A DNA stretch of 64,000 nt, from positions 1-64,000 of the forward strand of contig CAZHBA010000110.1 of NCBI GenBank assembly GCA_964530225.1, written 5' to 3'. This document shows, one piece after another, positions 1 through 7,949 of the stretch. Position 1 is the first letter of the stretch. Every line of letters begins with the position of its first letter. Made by a program: the position numbers and the translations under genes. The stretch comes from CAZHBA01 sp964530225 (lineage in GTDB: Bacteria; Pseudomonadota; Alphaproteobacteria; UBA6615). The notes below the pieces were generated by a model. It saw nothing but the letters and a program-made list of their open reading frames with translations. It did not search any database and had not been told where the DNA came from.

Positions 1-1
1 A

Positions 2-691
2 TCCCGAACCACCTTCTCGGCCGGGTCTTTCTTGCTCATCGATTTCTGCCTCATCTTCGTTCCCTTCGGTCACTACGATGAGCCAGAAATCCTCCATTAT
101 GAAAACACCTCAGTGCGTCCCATGGGTGCTGATGTCAGACATAAAGTTCCACGGATTTCAGAGATTATGCAGTTACCTTACATGGACTTCGTGCTGCTGA
201 TGCGCGACCCCAGGGATATGCTGGTTAGCCAGCTTTGGTATATGGATCAGAAAAACGGCTATTCGCTTGGTGGCGCCCAGCGGGAGAAATACCTTGTCGA
301 CCTGATCGAATATGAGATGTCGTATCTTATCAAGGAATTCGTGAAGGCTGATAACAGCGATCGCATTTACTGCCTTAGGTTCGAGGATGTTCACACGGAT
401 CCAGTATCGGCTTATAGGTCTCTGCTCGCTTGGCTTGGCTGGCGCTTTGAGTTTACCGAGGCTGATTTATTGCAAGACATAAATTTGGGAAGTTTCAGTG
501 TCCAATCAGATGGATTAATTAAGCGCGGAAAACGAGTCAGGTATATTGCGACTTCCGCTGGAACTGCTGTACGTCGCGGTGTCGTCGGGGACTGGCGTAA
601 CCATTTCACACCAAAGTCACTAGAGTTTTTTAAGAAAAAATGTGGGACAGAGCTAATAGAACTCGGCTACGAAAAAGATATGAAATGGTGA
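2..691 (+). CDS. Sulfotransferase-domain protein (5' partial)
   Basis: The reading frame is open to the left edge, so the N-terminus lies outside the window; a TTG at 32 is an in-frame codon, not a convincing start. Two hallmarks of PAPS-dependent sulfotransferases are visible: LLMRDPRDMLVSQ (3'-phosphate binding segment) and GVVGDWRNHFT near the C-terminus, matching the RKGxxGDWKNxFT cofactor motif. The expected N-terminal 5'-phosphosulfate loop is not in the visible part. It probably moves sulfate from PAPS to a hydroxyl or amine of a small molecule, glycan or lipid; the acceptor cannot be told. Codon usage is somewhat AT-richer than in most of its neighbours, which fits an accessory gene. 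Confidence 0.75.
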   Translation, partial: SRTTFSAGSFLLIDFCLIFVPFGHYDEPEILHYENTSVRPMGADVRHKVPRISEIMQLPYMDFVLLMRDPRDMLVSQLWYMDQKNGYSLGGAQREKYLVDLIEYEMSYLIKEFVKADNSDRIYCLRFEDVHTDPVSAYRSLLAWLGWRFEFTEADLLQDINLGSFSVQSDGLIKRGKRVRYIATSAGTAVRRGVVGDWRNHFTPKSLEFFKKKCGTELIELGYEKDMKW

Positions 692-881
692 TCTTTATTT
701 ACAGTTAATTCCTTCCGTTTAGTGTTTTTGTTGAGTTACCGGATTGAGCGTTCGCCACCGCTTCACCGGCACGTATATGTCCTCGATCTTGAAAGTCTGA
801 TCATCGATCGGCTATGGAGCATCAAACCTTGCATCATGGCGACGTCGTTCGATTAACGATCTTGAATGCGAGGACAGATTA

Positions 882-1067
882 ATGTGCCCCAGACCCACAC
901 CGCGAATAGGTTGGCGCGCGAGCCGCGACTTTTACGAAGAACCTTATTCCCAATCTCAGTTAAGCGAGATCATGCAGACAGCCGAAGAGGAAGTCGAAGT
1001 CGCTGTTGAAAATGAAAAGCGCGAGCGGCTGGTAAATGATGTATCTGCGGCTGCAAGGGTTTTCTGA
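882..1067 (+). CDS. Small hypothetical protein
   Basis: A 61-residue open frame begins with ATG 15 bases after a purine stretch (GAGGAC). The protein is rich in Glu, with a predicted helical centre (EIMQTAEEEVEVAVENEK), and has no motif I recognise. It is the only candidate gene in the 400 bases between the sulfotransferase and the TAXI protein; the rest of that gap shows nothing recognisable. It may be a chance frame. Confidence 0.25.
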   Translation: MCPRPTPRIGWRASRDFYEEPYSQSQLSEIMQTAEEEVEVAVENEKRERLVNDVSAAARVF

Positions 1068-1099
1068 TTAGATAATGAACTTCAAGAAGGCCCCATCAC

Positions 1100-2092
1100 T
1101 CAAGAACCCTCCCGGTTAGCAAAGTAGCGCTCCGCCGCCGGGTGCAGCGGTACCGATAACCCGTCCCGCACCATTTGCTTGGCTTCCAGCCAGGTCAATG
1201 CAGGATGGCGCGCGCGGAACGCCTCGAAGTTCTCGAAAACCGCGGTGACCACCGCTTCGACCGCCGCGTCGGGCACATCAGTGCGAGTCACCAGCGTGGC
1301 GCCGACGCCGAACGTCGGTACGGCTGCGTCGACGCCAGCATAAATTCCCGCCGGAACCGCGGCCTTTCGGTAAAAAGTATTCTCTTTCAACAACTTATCT
1401 ACCGCCGGCCCAGTCAGCGGCAGCAGCGATACATCGCAGGTGGCGGATAGCGTGGCGAGGGTCGCCGACGGACTGCCAACCGCATACACGGCAGAATCTA
1501 TACTATTGTTGCACAACGCCGCCGTTTGTTGGCGCGCCGCCAGTTCGTGCACTTCAGCGAAGCCGGACACCGGCCAGCCGAGCGCCCGGAGCAAGGCCTC
1601 CATCATGCCGCGTTCGGCGGTCGCGGGTACGCCAATGCCGGCGCGCTTTCCCTGCAGATCGGCAAATGTCTTGATAGCGCCATCGCGGCGCACAGCGATC
1701 ACCAGCGGTTCGGCATGGAGGACGAGCACCGAGGCCAGCGCCGTAAACGGTTTCGGGTCAGCAAAAAACTTGGCGCCCTTGTGGGCCCAAAACTGCCAAT
1801 CGGATTGGACCACCGCGAAGTCGGTGAGCCCCGCCCGCAGCGCCTCGAGGCTGGCTTTCGAGCCCGCGCCGGGGACTACGGCACAGGTGGAACCACCTTC
1901 GGTCTGCATGCCGTTCAGCGCCTGGCAGATGGCGCCGGCAGCGGGATAGTAAACGCCTGTTACCTTGCCGGCGCCGATAGTAATCGTGTCACCGTCCGCA
2001 GTTTTTGCACCACCCGCCGACCAACCCACGGTAAGCGCCAGGGCGAGCAAACCGTACGCCGTGACGAACCTTGAACGGTGTCGAATCTTCAT
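1100..2092 (-). CDS. TAXI family TRAP transporter solute-binding protein
   Basis: A periplasmic binding protein of the TAXI (TRAP-associated extracytoplasmic immunogenic) class, about 330 residues, the usual family size. It has a basic N-terminus and hydrophobic signal segment (LLALALTVGWSAGG), then ITIGAGKVTGVYYPAAGAIC and the characteristic PGAGSKASLEALRAGLTDFA region that forms the ligand cleft. The ATG at 2092 directly precedes the signal peptide; a GTG three codons upstream is possible. TAXI proteins usually sit beside a fused DctQM permease for carboxylates or similar solutes; none is adjacent here, so it is either an orphan or works with a permease encoded elsewhere. Confidence 0.85.
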   Translation of the reverse strand: MKIRHRSRFVTAYGLLALALTVGWSAGGAKTADGDTITIGAGKVTGVYYPAAGAICQALNGMQTEGGSTCAVVPGAGSKASLEALRAGLTDFAVVQSDWQFWAHKGAKFFADPKPFTALASVLVLHAEPLVIAVRRDGAIKTFADLQGKRAGIGVPATAERGMMEALLRALGWPVSGFAEVHELAARQQTAALCNNSIDSAVYAVGSPSATLATLSATCDVSLLPLTGPAVDKLLKENTFYRKAAVPAGIYAGVDAAVPTFGVGATLVTRTDVPDAAVEAVVTAVFENFEAFRARHPALTWLEAKQMVRDGLSVPLHPAAERYFANREGS

Positions 2093-2113
2093 GCTTGGCA
2101 CAACCTATACCGG

Positions 2114-2350
2114 TTAATTTTTTGCACCCGCAGGGGCGGCATCCATGGCCGTGCCCAAGCGAATGACGATCTCGTCGACTTGTACCTCAGAAACGATATA
2201 AGGCGGCGCCAGCAAAATATGGTCGCCGGTGCGCCCATCGATGGTGCCACCGGCCGGATAACATAACAGGCCATTATCCATTGTCGCCGCTTTGACGCGC
2301 GCGTGCAGACGGGCGCCGAGATCAAAATAAGATGCTTCTTGAGGGCATAT
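2114..2350 (-). pseudogene. C-terminal remnant of class III aminotransferase
   Basis: About 75 codons read as the end of an omega-amino-acid:pyruvate-type class III aminotransferase: LHARVKAATMDNGLLCYP, GGTIDGRTGDHILLAPPYI and VDEIVIRLGTAMD follow the family's last domain in order. The part upstream in the same frame (to about 2512) has no resemblance to the family, and the large N-terminal domain with the PLP lysine is missing. This is therefore a truncated relic, not a functional enzyme. It lies between the TAXI protein and apt, so the deletion probably happened in that interval. Confidence 0.7.
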
Positions 2351-2540
2351 TGCAACAACTGTTCCATCAACCATACCTAGAAATAGACCAATTTTCTCTA
2401 ATGCTTTAGTAATACACTTGGTTATTATCAATTTTCCGGTCCGGCGATGGCCCTTCCAACGTAAGTAACAAGAATAGTTACAACTTACCGAATTGCACCC
2501 TAAAATCGCCACCGATTTGTGCTAACAGCGGGATTGCGTA

Positions 2541-3056
2541 ATGGAAATTCGCGATCACATTCGCACCATTGAAGATTTTCCCCAGCCGGGGATTCTGTTC
2601 TACGACATCTCGACTTTGCTGGCGCATCCCCAAGCGTGGCGCCATACCGTTGATTTGCTGGCCGTTGCTATCCGCCAGCACCAGCCGGACTTACTGGTGG
2701 GGATCGAAAGCCGCGGGTTTCTGGTCGCCGCACCGTTGGCGTTACAGCTCGGCTGCGGGTTCATCATGGCACGCAAGCAGGGCAAATTGCCGGGGCAGAC
2801 GATCTCGCACACTTACGACCTGGAATACGGTACCGATACCATCGAGATTCAGGCAGATGCGGTCGAGGCGGGCAACCACGTCGTCATCATCGACGATTTG
2901 CTGGCTACCGGCGGCACCACAGCAGCCACCATTTCGCTGTTGCGCAGCGTCGGCGCCGATGTGCGCGCCGCCGCTTTTATTATTGAACTCGATGGCCTCG
3001 GTGGCCGCGACAAGCTCGACGTGCCCCTGACCGTGCTGGTCAGCTTTGACGCTTAG
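2541..3056 (+). CDS. apt: Adenine phosphoribosyltransferase
   Basis: Purine salvage enzyme that joins adenine and PRPP to give AMP and pyrophosphate in the cytoplasm. The protein is 171 residues, standard for Apt. It opens with the typical [22 protein letters not shown] segment and carries the PRPP loop [13 protein letters not shown] at residues 114-126. The catalytic flexible-loop region follows KQGKLPGQT. The gene is transcribed toward a converging DenD-like gene only 8 bases away, so the two operons meet tail to tail. Confidence 0.96.
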   Translation: MEIRDHIRTIEDFPQPGILFYDISTLLAHPQAWRHTVDLLAVAIRQHQPDLLVGIESRGFLVAAPLALQLGCGFIMARKQGKLPGQTISHTYDLEYGTDTIEIQADAVEAGNHVVIIDDLLATGGTTAATISLLRSVGADVRAAAFIIELDGLGGRDKLDVPLTVLVSFDA

Positions 3057-3064
3057 TATACGGA

Positions 3065-4051
3065 CTAATCGGCGATCTGCCCGCCCAGTTCATCGTCGAT
3101 AAAGCTCTGGATCACCTCTTTGATCGATCCGTCGGGCTCGAAACCCAGTTCGCGCGCCCGTTCGCCGTCGGCGAACCAGGGCCAACTGTCGACCATCCAT
3201 TGGATCTGTTCGTCGGGCTGCCACAAGATTCGCTCGGCAACTTTATCGCCGGCAATCTCGCGCAGCGCCGCCACCATCTCGCCGATCGATGGTGAGACGC
3301 CATTCATCATCACACCGCGCCGGAAACCGAGCCGCTCGGCATCTACATTGTGGACATCGATAAATGCCTGTACCGCGCGCCGCGGCGACAGAATCAGCAT
3401 ACGCGTTTCCGAGGTCACCGGGCAATTCACCGTATCGCCCTGCAGCGGTTCGCGCAGGATCGAGCTGGCAAAGCCGGACGCCGCCTTGTTGGGCTTGCCC
3501 GGGCGCACAACGATGGTTGGTAGGCGCAGGCTGCGGCCGTCGAAGAAACCCTTGCGGCTATAATCGTTGACCATCAGCTCACCGATCGCCTTCTGCGCAC
3601 CGTAGGAGGTCTGCGGCGTCAACGGCGTATCGTCGCCGATGTCGCGAAAACCGCCATAGACCGCCAACGAACTGGTGAACACCACGCGCGGGGTGCCAGC
3701 GCTGGCGCGGCAGGCCTCGAAGACGTTGCGCGCACCATCCAGATTGACCCAGTAACCCAGGTCGAAGTCGGCCTCAGCGCCGCCGCTCACCACCGCGGCG
3801 AAATGGAACACTGAGTCGATGCTGTCGTCGATCACTCGGCTCGCCATCGACGCATCGCAGATGTCGGCTTTAACGATCTCGACACGCGGGTCGTCGGGCG
3901 GCGGTTCGGCCGGTTCGAAGGCGTCGACCAGGATCAATTGCTTGAGGAGTTCGGTTCGTCCCGACGCACCAACCAGTTCGTCGGCAGCCAGCAGGCGCAG
4001 CGCCAGCCGCCGCCCCAGCATACCGGTGCCGCCTGTAATCACGACTTTCAT
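3065..4051 (-). CDS. denD: DenD-like NAD-dependent epimerase/dehydrogenase (extended SDR)
   Basis: Extended short-chain dehydrogenase of 328 residues. It has the NAD-binding GGTGMLGRR turn at residues 7-15, the FTSSLAVYGG strand, and the catalytic pair Tyr150/Lys154 in TSYGAQK. The mid-part (SLRLPTIVVRPGKPNKAASG) and SPRRAVQAF are what I associate with D-erythronate dehydrogenase, which oxidises D-erythronate to 2-oxo-tetronate in tetronate catabolism. No kinase or decarboxylase of that pathway is beside it. It shares strand and close spacing (21 bases) with the upstream class I aminotransferase, suggesting co-transcription. The family is firm; the exact substrate is inferred. Confidence 0.8.
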   Translation of the reverse strand: MKVVITGGTGMLGRRLALRLLAADELVGASGRTELLKQLILVDAFEPAEPPPDDPRVEIVKADICDASMASRVIDDSIDSVFHFAAVVSGGAEADFDLGYWVNLDGARNVFEACRASAGTPRVVFTSSLAVYGGFRDIGDDTPLTPQTSYGAQKAIGELMVNDYSRKGFFDGRSLRLPTIVVRPGKPNKAASGFASSILREPLQGDTVNCPVTSETRMLILSPRRAVQAFIDVHNVDAERLGFRRGVMMNGVSPSIGEMVAALREIAGDKVAERILWQPDEQIQWMVDSWPWFADGERARELGFEPDGSIKEVIQSFIDDELGGQIAD

Positions 4052-4072
4052 CGGCTCTCTCTAACGCCCGTT

Positions 4073-5251
4073 TTATGAAAACGCCGGTTCGAGCTGGTCG
4101 AGCGCCTGCGACAGCAACTCCGGCTCGGAGGCAAAGCATAGCCTGAGCCAGCCCTCGCCAGCCTCGCCGAAAGCGCGGCCCGGTGCCAAACCGACGCCAG
4201 TGGTGGCGATCAACTGTTTGGCGTATTCTAGGCTGTCGGTCATGCCGTCGACAGCGAAGAAGGCATAGAACGCCGCTTCCGGGCGATACAGGCTGACCTT
4301 GGGCATCGCCGCTAACCGCTGGAACACCAGATCGCGGTTACACCGGTAGCCCTCGACCATCTCCTCAACAAAGTCTTCCCCCTCGCGCACCGCCGTCACG
4401 GCGGCGTGCTGCACGAAGGTGGTCGGTGAAGCGATGTTGTATTCATTGAGCACCGAGAAAATATCGCCCAGTTCCGGCGGATGGGTTAGCCAGCCGAGCC
4501 GCCAGCCGGTCATCAACCAGGTCTTGGAGAAGCTGTTGATGACGATTAACGGATCGTCGGGTTGGGCGAAATCGAGGAACGACGGCGCCTTCGGGTGGTC
4601 ATAGCACAGCCGGACGTAAACCTCGTCGGCGGCCACGTAGATGCCGCGGCGCTTGCACTCGTCGAGCATTGCACGCTGCTCGGCCTCGCTCATCACCCAG
4701 CCGGTGGGATTTCCCGGCGAGTTGACGAAGATGGCGCGGGTGCGGTCGTCACAGGCGTCAAACAGCGCGTCCATGTCGAGCTGCCAGCGCCCGTTCTCGT
4801 CGGGCTGCAGAGCCACCTGGCGCGGTTCGCCGCCCATGATCTGCACCGTCTGGCGGCAGTTGGGCCATACCGGGCCGACCACCACCATGTTATCGCCATT
4901 ATCGATAAGAACTTCGGAGACCAGCATGATGGCGTTCATGCCAGAGGCCGTGACGGTCAGCCGGTCACTGACGATGGGCCGGCCGTGGAGTTCGCTGACA
5001 TATTGCGATAGAATCTCGCGCAAGGACGGAATGCCGCGGTTCTGGGCATAAAACACATGATTGTTATCGAGCGCCACCGTGGCCGCCTGCTTGATGAAAT
5101 CGGGCGTCGTCATATTGGGCTCGCCGAACCACAAGGCAATCACATTATCACGGTCGAGATTCGTCTCCGCCACCTGGCGGATTAGCGAGCCTTCGAGGGT
5201 CTCGATGGAATGGCGGATCTTACCGCGGAGATTCTTCGGGTCTTTGGGCAT
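4073..5251 (-). CDS. Class I/II pyridoxal-phosphate aminotransferase
   Basis: A 392-residue fold-type I aminotransferase. Visible elements are the substrate/PLP segment NSPGNPTGW (Asn at 177), the aspartate in ADEVY, and the Schiff-base lysine Lys243 in NSFSKTWLMTGWRLGW. Length and motif spacing are those of the AspC-like subfamily Ib, but the amino donor cannot be fixed from sequence. The gene lies upstream of the DenD-like gene in the same direction. A second, distinct AspC-like enzyme is encoded near 40-41 kb, so this one probably has a more specialised substrate. Confidence 0.88.
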   Translation of the reverse strand: MPKDPKNLRGKIRHSIETLEGSLIRQVAETNLDRDNVIALWFGEPNMTTPDFIKQAATVALDNNHVFYAQNRGIPSLREILSQYVSELHGRPIVSDRLTVTASGMNAIMLVSEVLIDNGDNMVVVGPVWPNCRQTVQIMGGEPRQVALQPDENGRWQLDMDALFDACDDRTRAIFVNSPGNPTGWVMSEAEQRAMLDECKRRGIYVAADEVYVRLCYDHPKAPSFLDFAQPDDPLIVINSFSKTWLMTGWRLGWLTHPPELGDIFSVLNEYNIASPTTFVQHAAVTAVREGEDFVEEMVEGYRCNRDLVFQRLAAMPKVSLYRPEAAFYAFFAVDGMTDSLEYAKQLIATTGVGLAPGRAFGEAGEGWLRLCFASEPELLSQALDQLEPAFS

Positions 5252-5368
5252 GGGTGCTCCTAAACAACGCCGACGCAGTCTAGCGGGGGATTTGGAATGG
5301 GGGAATTGCCCACAGTAGCGTCATCGGGCATATGGGGATGCAAATCTGCAAGAACAACGGGCTGTACC

Positions 5369-5785
5369 ATGGCGGAATTTAGAACGCGCGAGCTGACCGA
5401 AGGCCTCAACGGCTTTCTTGGCTTTCGCCTCAACGATTGGCGCGACGGCTATGCCGAGATCACCGTCGACATCAACGACGTCCACAAAAACCGCCAAGGC
5501 GGCGTGCATGGCGGCACCACGGCGGCGCTGATCGACGCGGCGACCGGTTTCTGCGGTATCTGGGAGCCCGATCCGGAAAAACGCCGCGGCAACGTCACCG
5601 TCTCGCTAACCGTCAACTTCGTCGGCCGGCCCAAGGGCACGACACTAACCTGCGCCGCACGGGTGGTGAAGGCGGGCCGACGCATCTACTTCTCCGCCGC
5701 CGAAGTAAAAGACGACCAAGACAATCTCATCGCCACCGCCGATGCCATCTACGCCTATACCGACGTGGACGCGCAACGGAAGTAG
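5369..5785 (+). CDS. PaaI-family hotdog thioesterase
   Basis: A 138-residue hotdog-fold protein counted from the ATG at 5369; the open frame extends 24 codons farther upstream but without family similarity. The motif GGVHGGTTAALIDAATGF is the signature of PaaI/YbgC-like acyl-CoA thioesterases, with His-Gly-Gly at the start of the long helix and an acidic residue in that helix. It would hydrolyse aryl- or acyl-CoA thioesters. It is followed by an alpha/beta hydrolase on the same strand 61 bases downstream. Confidence 0.82.
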   Translation: MAEFRTRELTEGLNGFLGFRLNDWRDGYAEITVDINDVHKNRQGGVHGGTTAALIDAATGFCGIWEPDPEKRRGNVTVSLTVNFVGRPKGTTLTCAARVVKAGRRIYFSAAEVKDDQDNLIATADAIYAYTDVDAQRK

Positions 5786-5846
5786 AGCCCCACCGTCACC
5801 AATTCCCGTGCTAACATCGCTTCCTAAATACCGCAGGGAGGCGACA

Positions 5847-6923
5847 ATGACCGACGAGAGCACACGCCAGCATTTAATCAGCCGCCTGCCGCGACTCATC
5901 GGCTCCGGCGTCGACTACAACGACGCGATGGCCGTAATCGCCGGCATGGAGGAGGTTGCCGACTGGTCGCGCGGCTGGGAGGCCGCTGGCGAGCGCCACG
6001 AGGCGCGCGGCGACGAGGCGCTGGCCGCCGGCAATACCGTTACCGCCGGCGAGGCCTATTTCCGTGCCACCATATCGTTCCACACCGGCCAGTCGGGCAA
6101 TGTGGAAGACCCGAAGGAAAAGCTACGCGTGCAGACCCGCCAGCGCGAGGTCTATCTGAAGGCCATGCCCCATGTGCAGCCACCGTCCGAGCGCGTCTCG
6201 GTTCCCTTCGAGGAAATCGAGTTTCCCGGCAATCTGCGCCTACCTGATGGTGCCGGCGACGGGCCGTTCCCCTGCGTGCTGCTCAACGCCGGCGGCGATT
6301 CCACCAAGGAGGAGTTCTTCACTCTGGAGAACGAGTTCCTTAAGCGCGGGCTCGCCACCTGCGCCTTCGACGGGCCGGGCCAGGGCATGACCTGGCAGCA
6401 GATGAAGCTGCGCCCCGACTTCGAGGCGCCAGTGGGCGCCGTGCTCGGCGTGCTGGAGAAGCGACCCGAGATCGACGCCGAGCGTTTCGGCATCTGGGGC
6501 CGCAGTATGGGCGGTTACGCCGCGCCGCGCGTCGCGTCCCACGACAGCCGCATCAAGGCGTGCATCAGCCTCGGCGGATTTTTCGATATGGCGAGCTTCT
6601 GGGATACATCGTCCGATGTGCTGCTCGATATTCTGCAGTTCGCCTTCGGCGCCGAAGACCGCACGCAGGCGCGTGAGCGGGCGCGGCGGTTCACGCTGTC
6701 CGGCGCAGCCGAGAATATCGAATGCCCGGTGCTGGTAGTGCACAGCGACGGCGACGAAATATGCCCGCTCACCGAGGCCCAACGCACCGCCACAACTATC
6801 GGCGACAATGCCGAGCTGGTGGTGTTCGAGGGCGGCAACCATTGCTGCGACAACATGCCAGCGGTAGTGCGCCCGCTGATGGCTGACTGGATGACCGGCC
6901 AGCTCCTCAACAACACCGCGTGA
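5847..6923 (+). CDS. Alpha/beta hydrolase (FrsA/DHPON-hydrolase-like)
   Basis: Counted from the ATG at 5847, which has a good ribosome site (CAGGGAGGCGAC), the protein has 358 residues. It combines a helical N-terminal region (1-110) with an alpha/beta hydrolase core. The nucleophile elbow is GRSMGGY with Ser220, the acid is in HSDGDE (Asp301 or Asp303) and the base is His332 in GGNHCC. GPGQGMTW is the oxyanion/lid segment seen in 2,6-dihydropseudooxynicotine hydrolase and FrsA-like enzymes, which cleave C-C or ester bonds. The natural substrate is unknown. No signal peptide is seen, so it is cytoplasmic. Confidence 0.82.
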   Translation: MTDESTRQHLISRLPRLIGSGVDYNDAMAVIAGMEEVADWSRGWEAAGERHEARGDEALAAGNTVTAGEAYFRATISFHTGQSGNVEDPKEKLRVQTRQREVYLKAMPHVQPPSERVSVPFEEIEFPGNLRLPDGAGDGPFPCVLLNAGGDSTKEEFFTLENEFLKRGLATCAFDGPGQGMTWQQMKLRPDFEAPVGAVLGVLEKRPEIDAERFGIWGRSMGGYAAPRVASHDSRIKACISLGGFFDMASFWDTSSDVLLDILQFAFGAEDRTQARERARRFTLSGAAENIECPVLVVHSDGDEICPLTEAQRTATTIGDNAELVVFEGGNHCCDNMPAVVRPLMADWMTGQLLNNTA

Positions 6924-6930
6924 TCCACCG

Positions 6931-6972
6931 CTAAGGCCGATGACTGGTCGTCTAAGGCCGATAACTGGTCGT
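6931..6972 (+). repeat. Two-copy 21-bp tandem repeat
   Basis: The 21-base unit starting CTAAGGCCGATGACTGGTCG is repeated once with a single change (TGACTGG to TAACTGG). It lies just after the hydrolase stop codon and just before the likely promoter of the selenoprotein gene, so it could be a regulatory duplication or a slippage product. Confidence 0.7.
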
Positions 6973-6990
6973 CGCATCGGCTACTATAAT
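6962..6990 (+). promoter_or_regulatory. Possible sigma70 promoter
   Basis: A perfect TATAAT at 6985-6990 lies 38 bases before the ATG at 7028. The matching -35 position (6962-6967, TAACTG) is weak and overlaps the tandem repeat. It would give the peroxiredoxin-like gene its own transcript. Confidence 0.35.
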
Positions 6991-7027
6991 CAGGGCCGAA
7001 TGAACACAACTTCTGGGGGAAACAGAT

Positions 7028-7675
7028 ATGAGTTTAGAAAACCAGCTGACCAAAATTCGCGAGGCCAGCGCCAAACGAATTCCTGAGGACAAACGTGCAG
7101 TCCTGGGTAGCCACACCCAGGAGTTAATCGATTCAGGTATCATGGACCGGACGATCCAGGTCGGCGATACCTTGCCGCCTTTCGCTTTACAGAATTCGAA
7201 CGGAGCCGAAGTTACGTCAGCCGGATTACTGGCCCAGGGGATGGTGGTAATGACCGTGTTCCGCGGCCATTGGTGACCGTACTGCAATGCAGAGCTGTAT
7301 GCTATGCGCAACATCGTAGAACCTTTGAAAGACCTCCGCACGACCCTGGTTGCCCTCACCCCACAACTGCCCGAATTCAGCGCCGGCATGGTCGAAAAAC
7401 ATAAATTGAACTTCGACATGCTCGCCGATCCCGGCAATGCCTATGCCGCGGAACTGGGTATTCGCTTCGATTTGCCCGACGCGGTGCGCGAGATTTACCT
7501 GGGCTTCGGCAATGACCTGGCGACCGTCAATGGCGACGACAGTTGGACCCTGCCAATGCCGGCGCGCATTGTCGTCGACAACGGTGGCATTGTGCGTGCC
7601 ACCGATATCGATCCCCGCTACAACACGAGACCCGAACCCGAAAAGACCCTTGAGGACGTAAGAGCGCTCGCTTAG
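7028..7675 (+). CDS. Peroxiredoxin-like selenoprotein (UGA-encoded Sec in UPYC)
   Basis: An AhpC/TSA-like thioredoxin-fold protein of 215 residues if the TGA at 7274-7276 is read as selenocysteine. Before the TGA the frame gives VVMTVFRGHW and after it, in the same frame, PYCNAELYAMRN; relatives have FYRGGWCPYCNLEL, so the TGA replaces the first (redox-active) Cys of CPYC. The rest (FDMLADPGNAYAAELGI, NGDDSWTLPMPARIVVD) follows the family to its normal end with no other lesion. A hairpin suited to a bacterial SECIS begins 7 bases after the TGA. The ATG has a GGGGGAAAC ribosome site. Role: reduction of peroxides or thiol-disulfide exchange in the cytoplasm. Without Sec machinery the product would be an inactive 82-residue stub. 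Confidence 0.85.
7284..7302 (+). promoter_or_regulatory. Candidate bacterial SECIS hairpin
   Basis: Just after the in-frame TGA, positions 7284-7291 pair with 7296-7302 (G-C, C-G, one bulged A at 7286, then A-U, U-A, G-U, C-G, A-U), closing a four-base loop GAGC at 7292-7295. The loop begins 16 bases past the last base of the UGA and its first base is G. From memory of bacterial SECIS models, the loop should lie about 16-37 bases downstream with a G in its first two positions, so this fits. The hairpin is coding sequence and is read by SelB. Confidence 0.65.
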
Positions 7676-7810
7676 CGGCTAAATCCTCAGCAGTTATTTG
7701 CCGAGTACTCGATCATCGGGCGCCCAGTTTACGTTTGGCCAGGCGTCAAGCCCGGCCTCCTGGCTTGACAACCTCCCGCCGCCGAACCATCGTGTCGGCC
7801 TTAAAGTGAT

Positions 7811-7886
7811 GCTGGGGTGTCCCCGAATGTTCGGGGTCTGAGATTATACCCACGAACCTGATCCGGATCATGCCGGCGGAGGGAGC
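7811..7886 (+). promoter_or_regulatory. TPP riboswitch (thi box)
   Basis: The conserved thiamine pyrophosphate aptamer is complete: GGGGTGTCCCCG, a variable P3 arm closing with TCGGGG, the invariant TCTGAGATTATACCC, then GAACCTGATCCGGATCATGC and CGGCGGAGGGA. The outer P1 helix can form from GCT at 7811 with AGC at 7884. It lies on the plus strand 64 bases before the start of a Liv-type ABC transporter operon and after the end of the selenoprotein gene, so it governs the transporter. Confidence 0.95.
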
Positions 7887-7949
7887 TATCGCAAGTCTCG
7901 CAAACTCCCCCACCGCCCTAACCACCGGATCGCTTGCCGGGAGATAGCT
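7884..7949 (+). promoter_or_regulatory. Hairpin masking the ribosome site of the riboswitch-controlled gene
   Basis: AGCTATC (7884-7890) can pair with GATAGCT (7943-7949) and the adjoining GCAAG (7891-7895) with CTTGC (7933-7937), leaving the Shine-Dalgarno-like CGGGA as a bulge and ending directly at the ATG. The left arm shares its first three bases with the 3' side of the aptamer P1 helix. This looks like a translational expression platform; the direction of switching is not certain from sequence alone. Confidence 0.6.

Noticed and set aside
7304..7675. Separate short AhpC-like protein starting at ATG 7304
   Set aside because: It lacks the N-terminal half of the thioredoxin fold, has no ribosome site and continues in frame from the TGA, so it is the second part of the selenoprotein.
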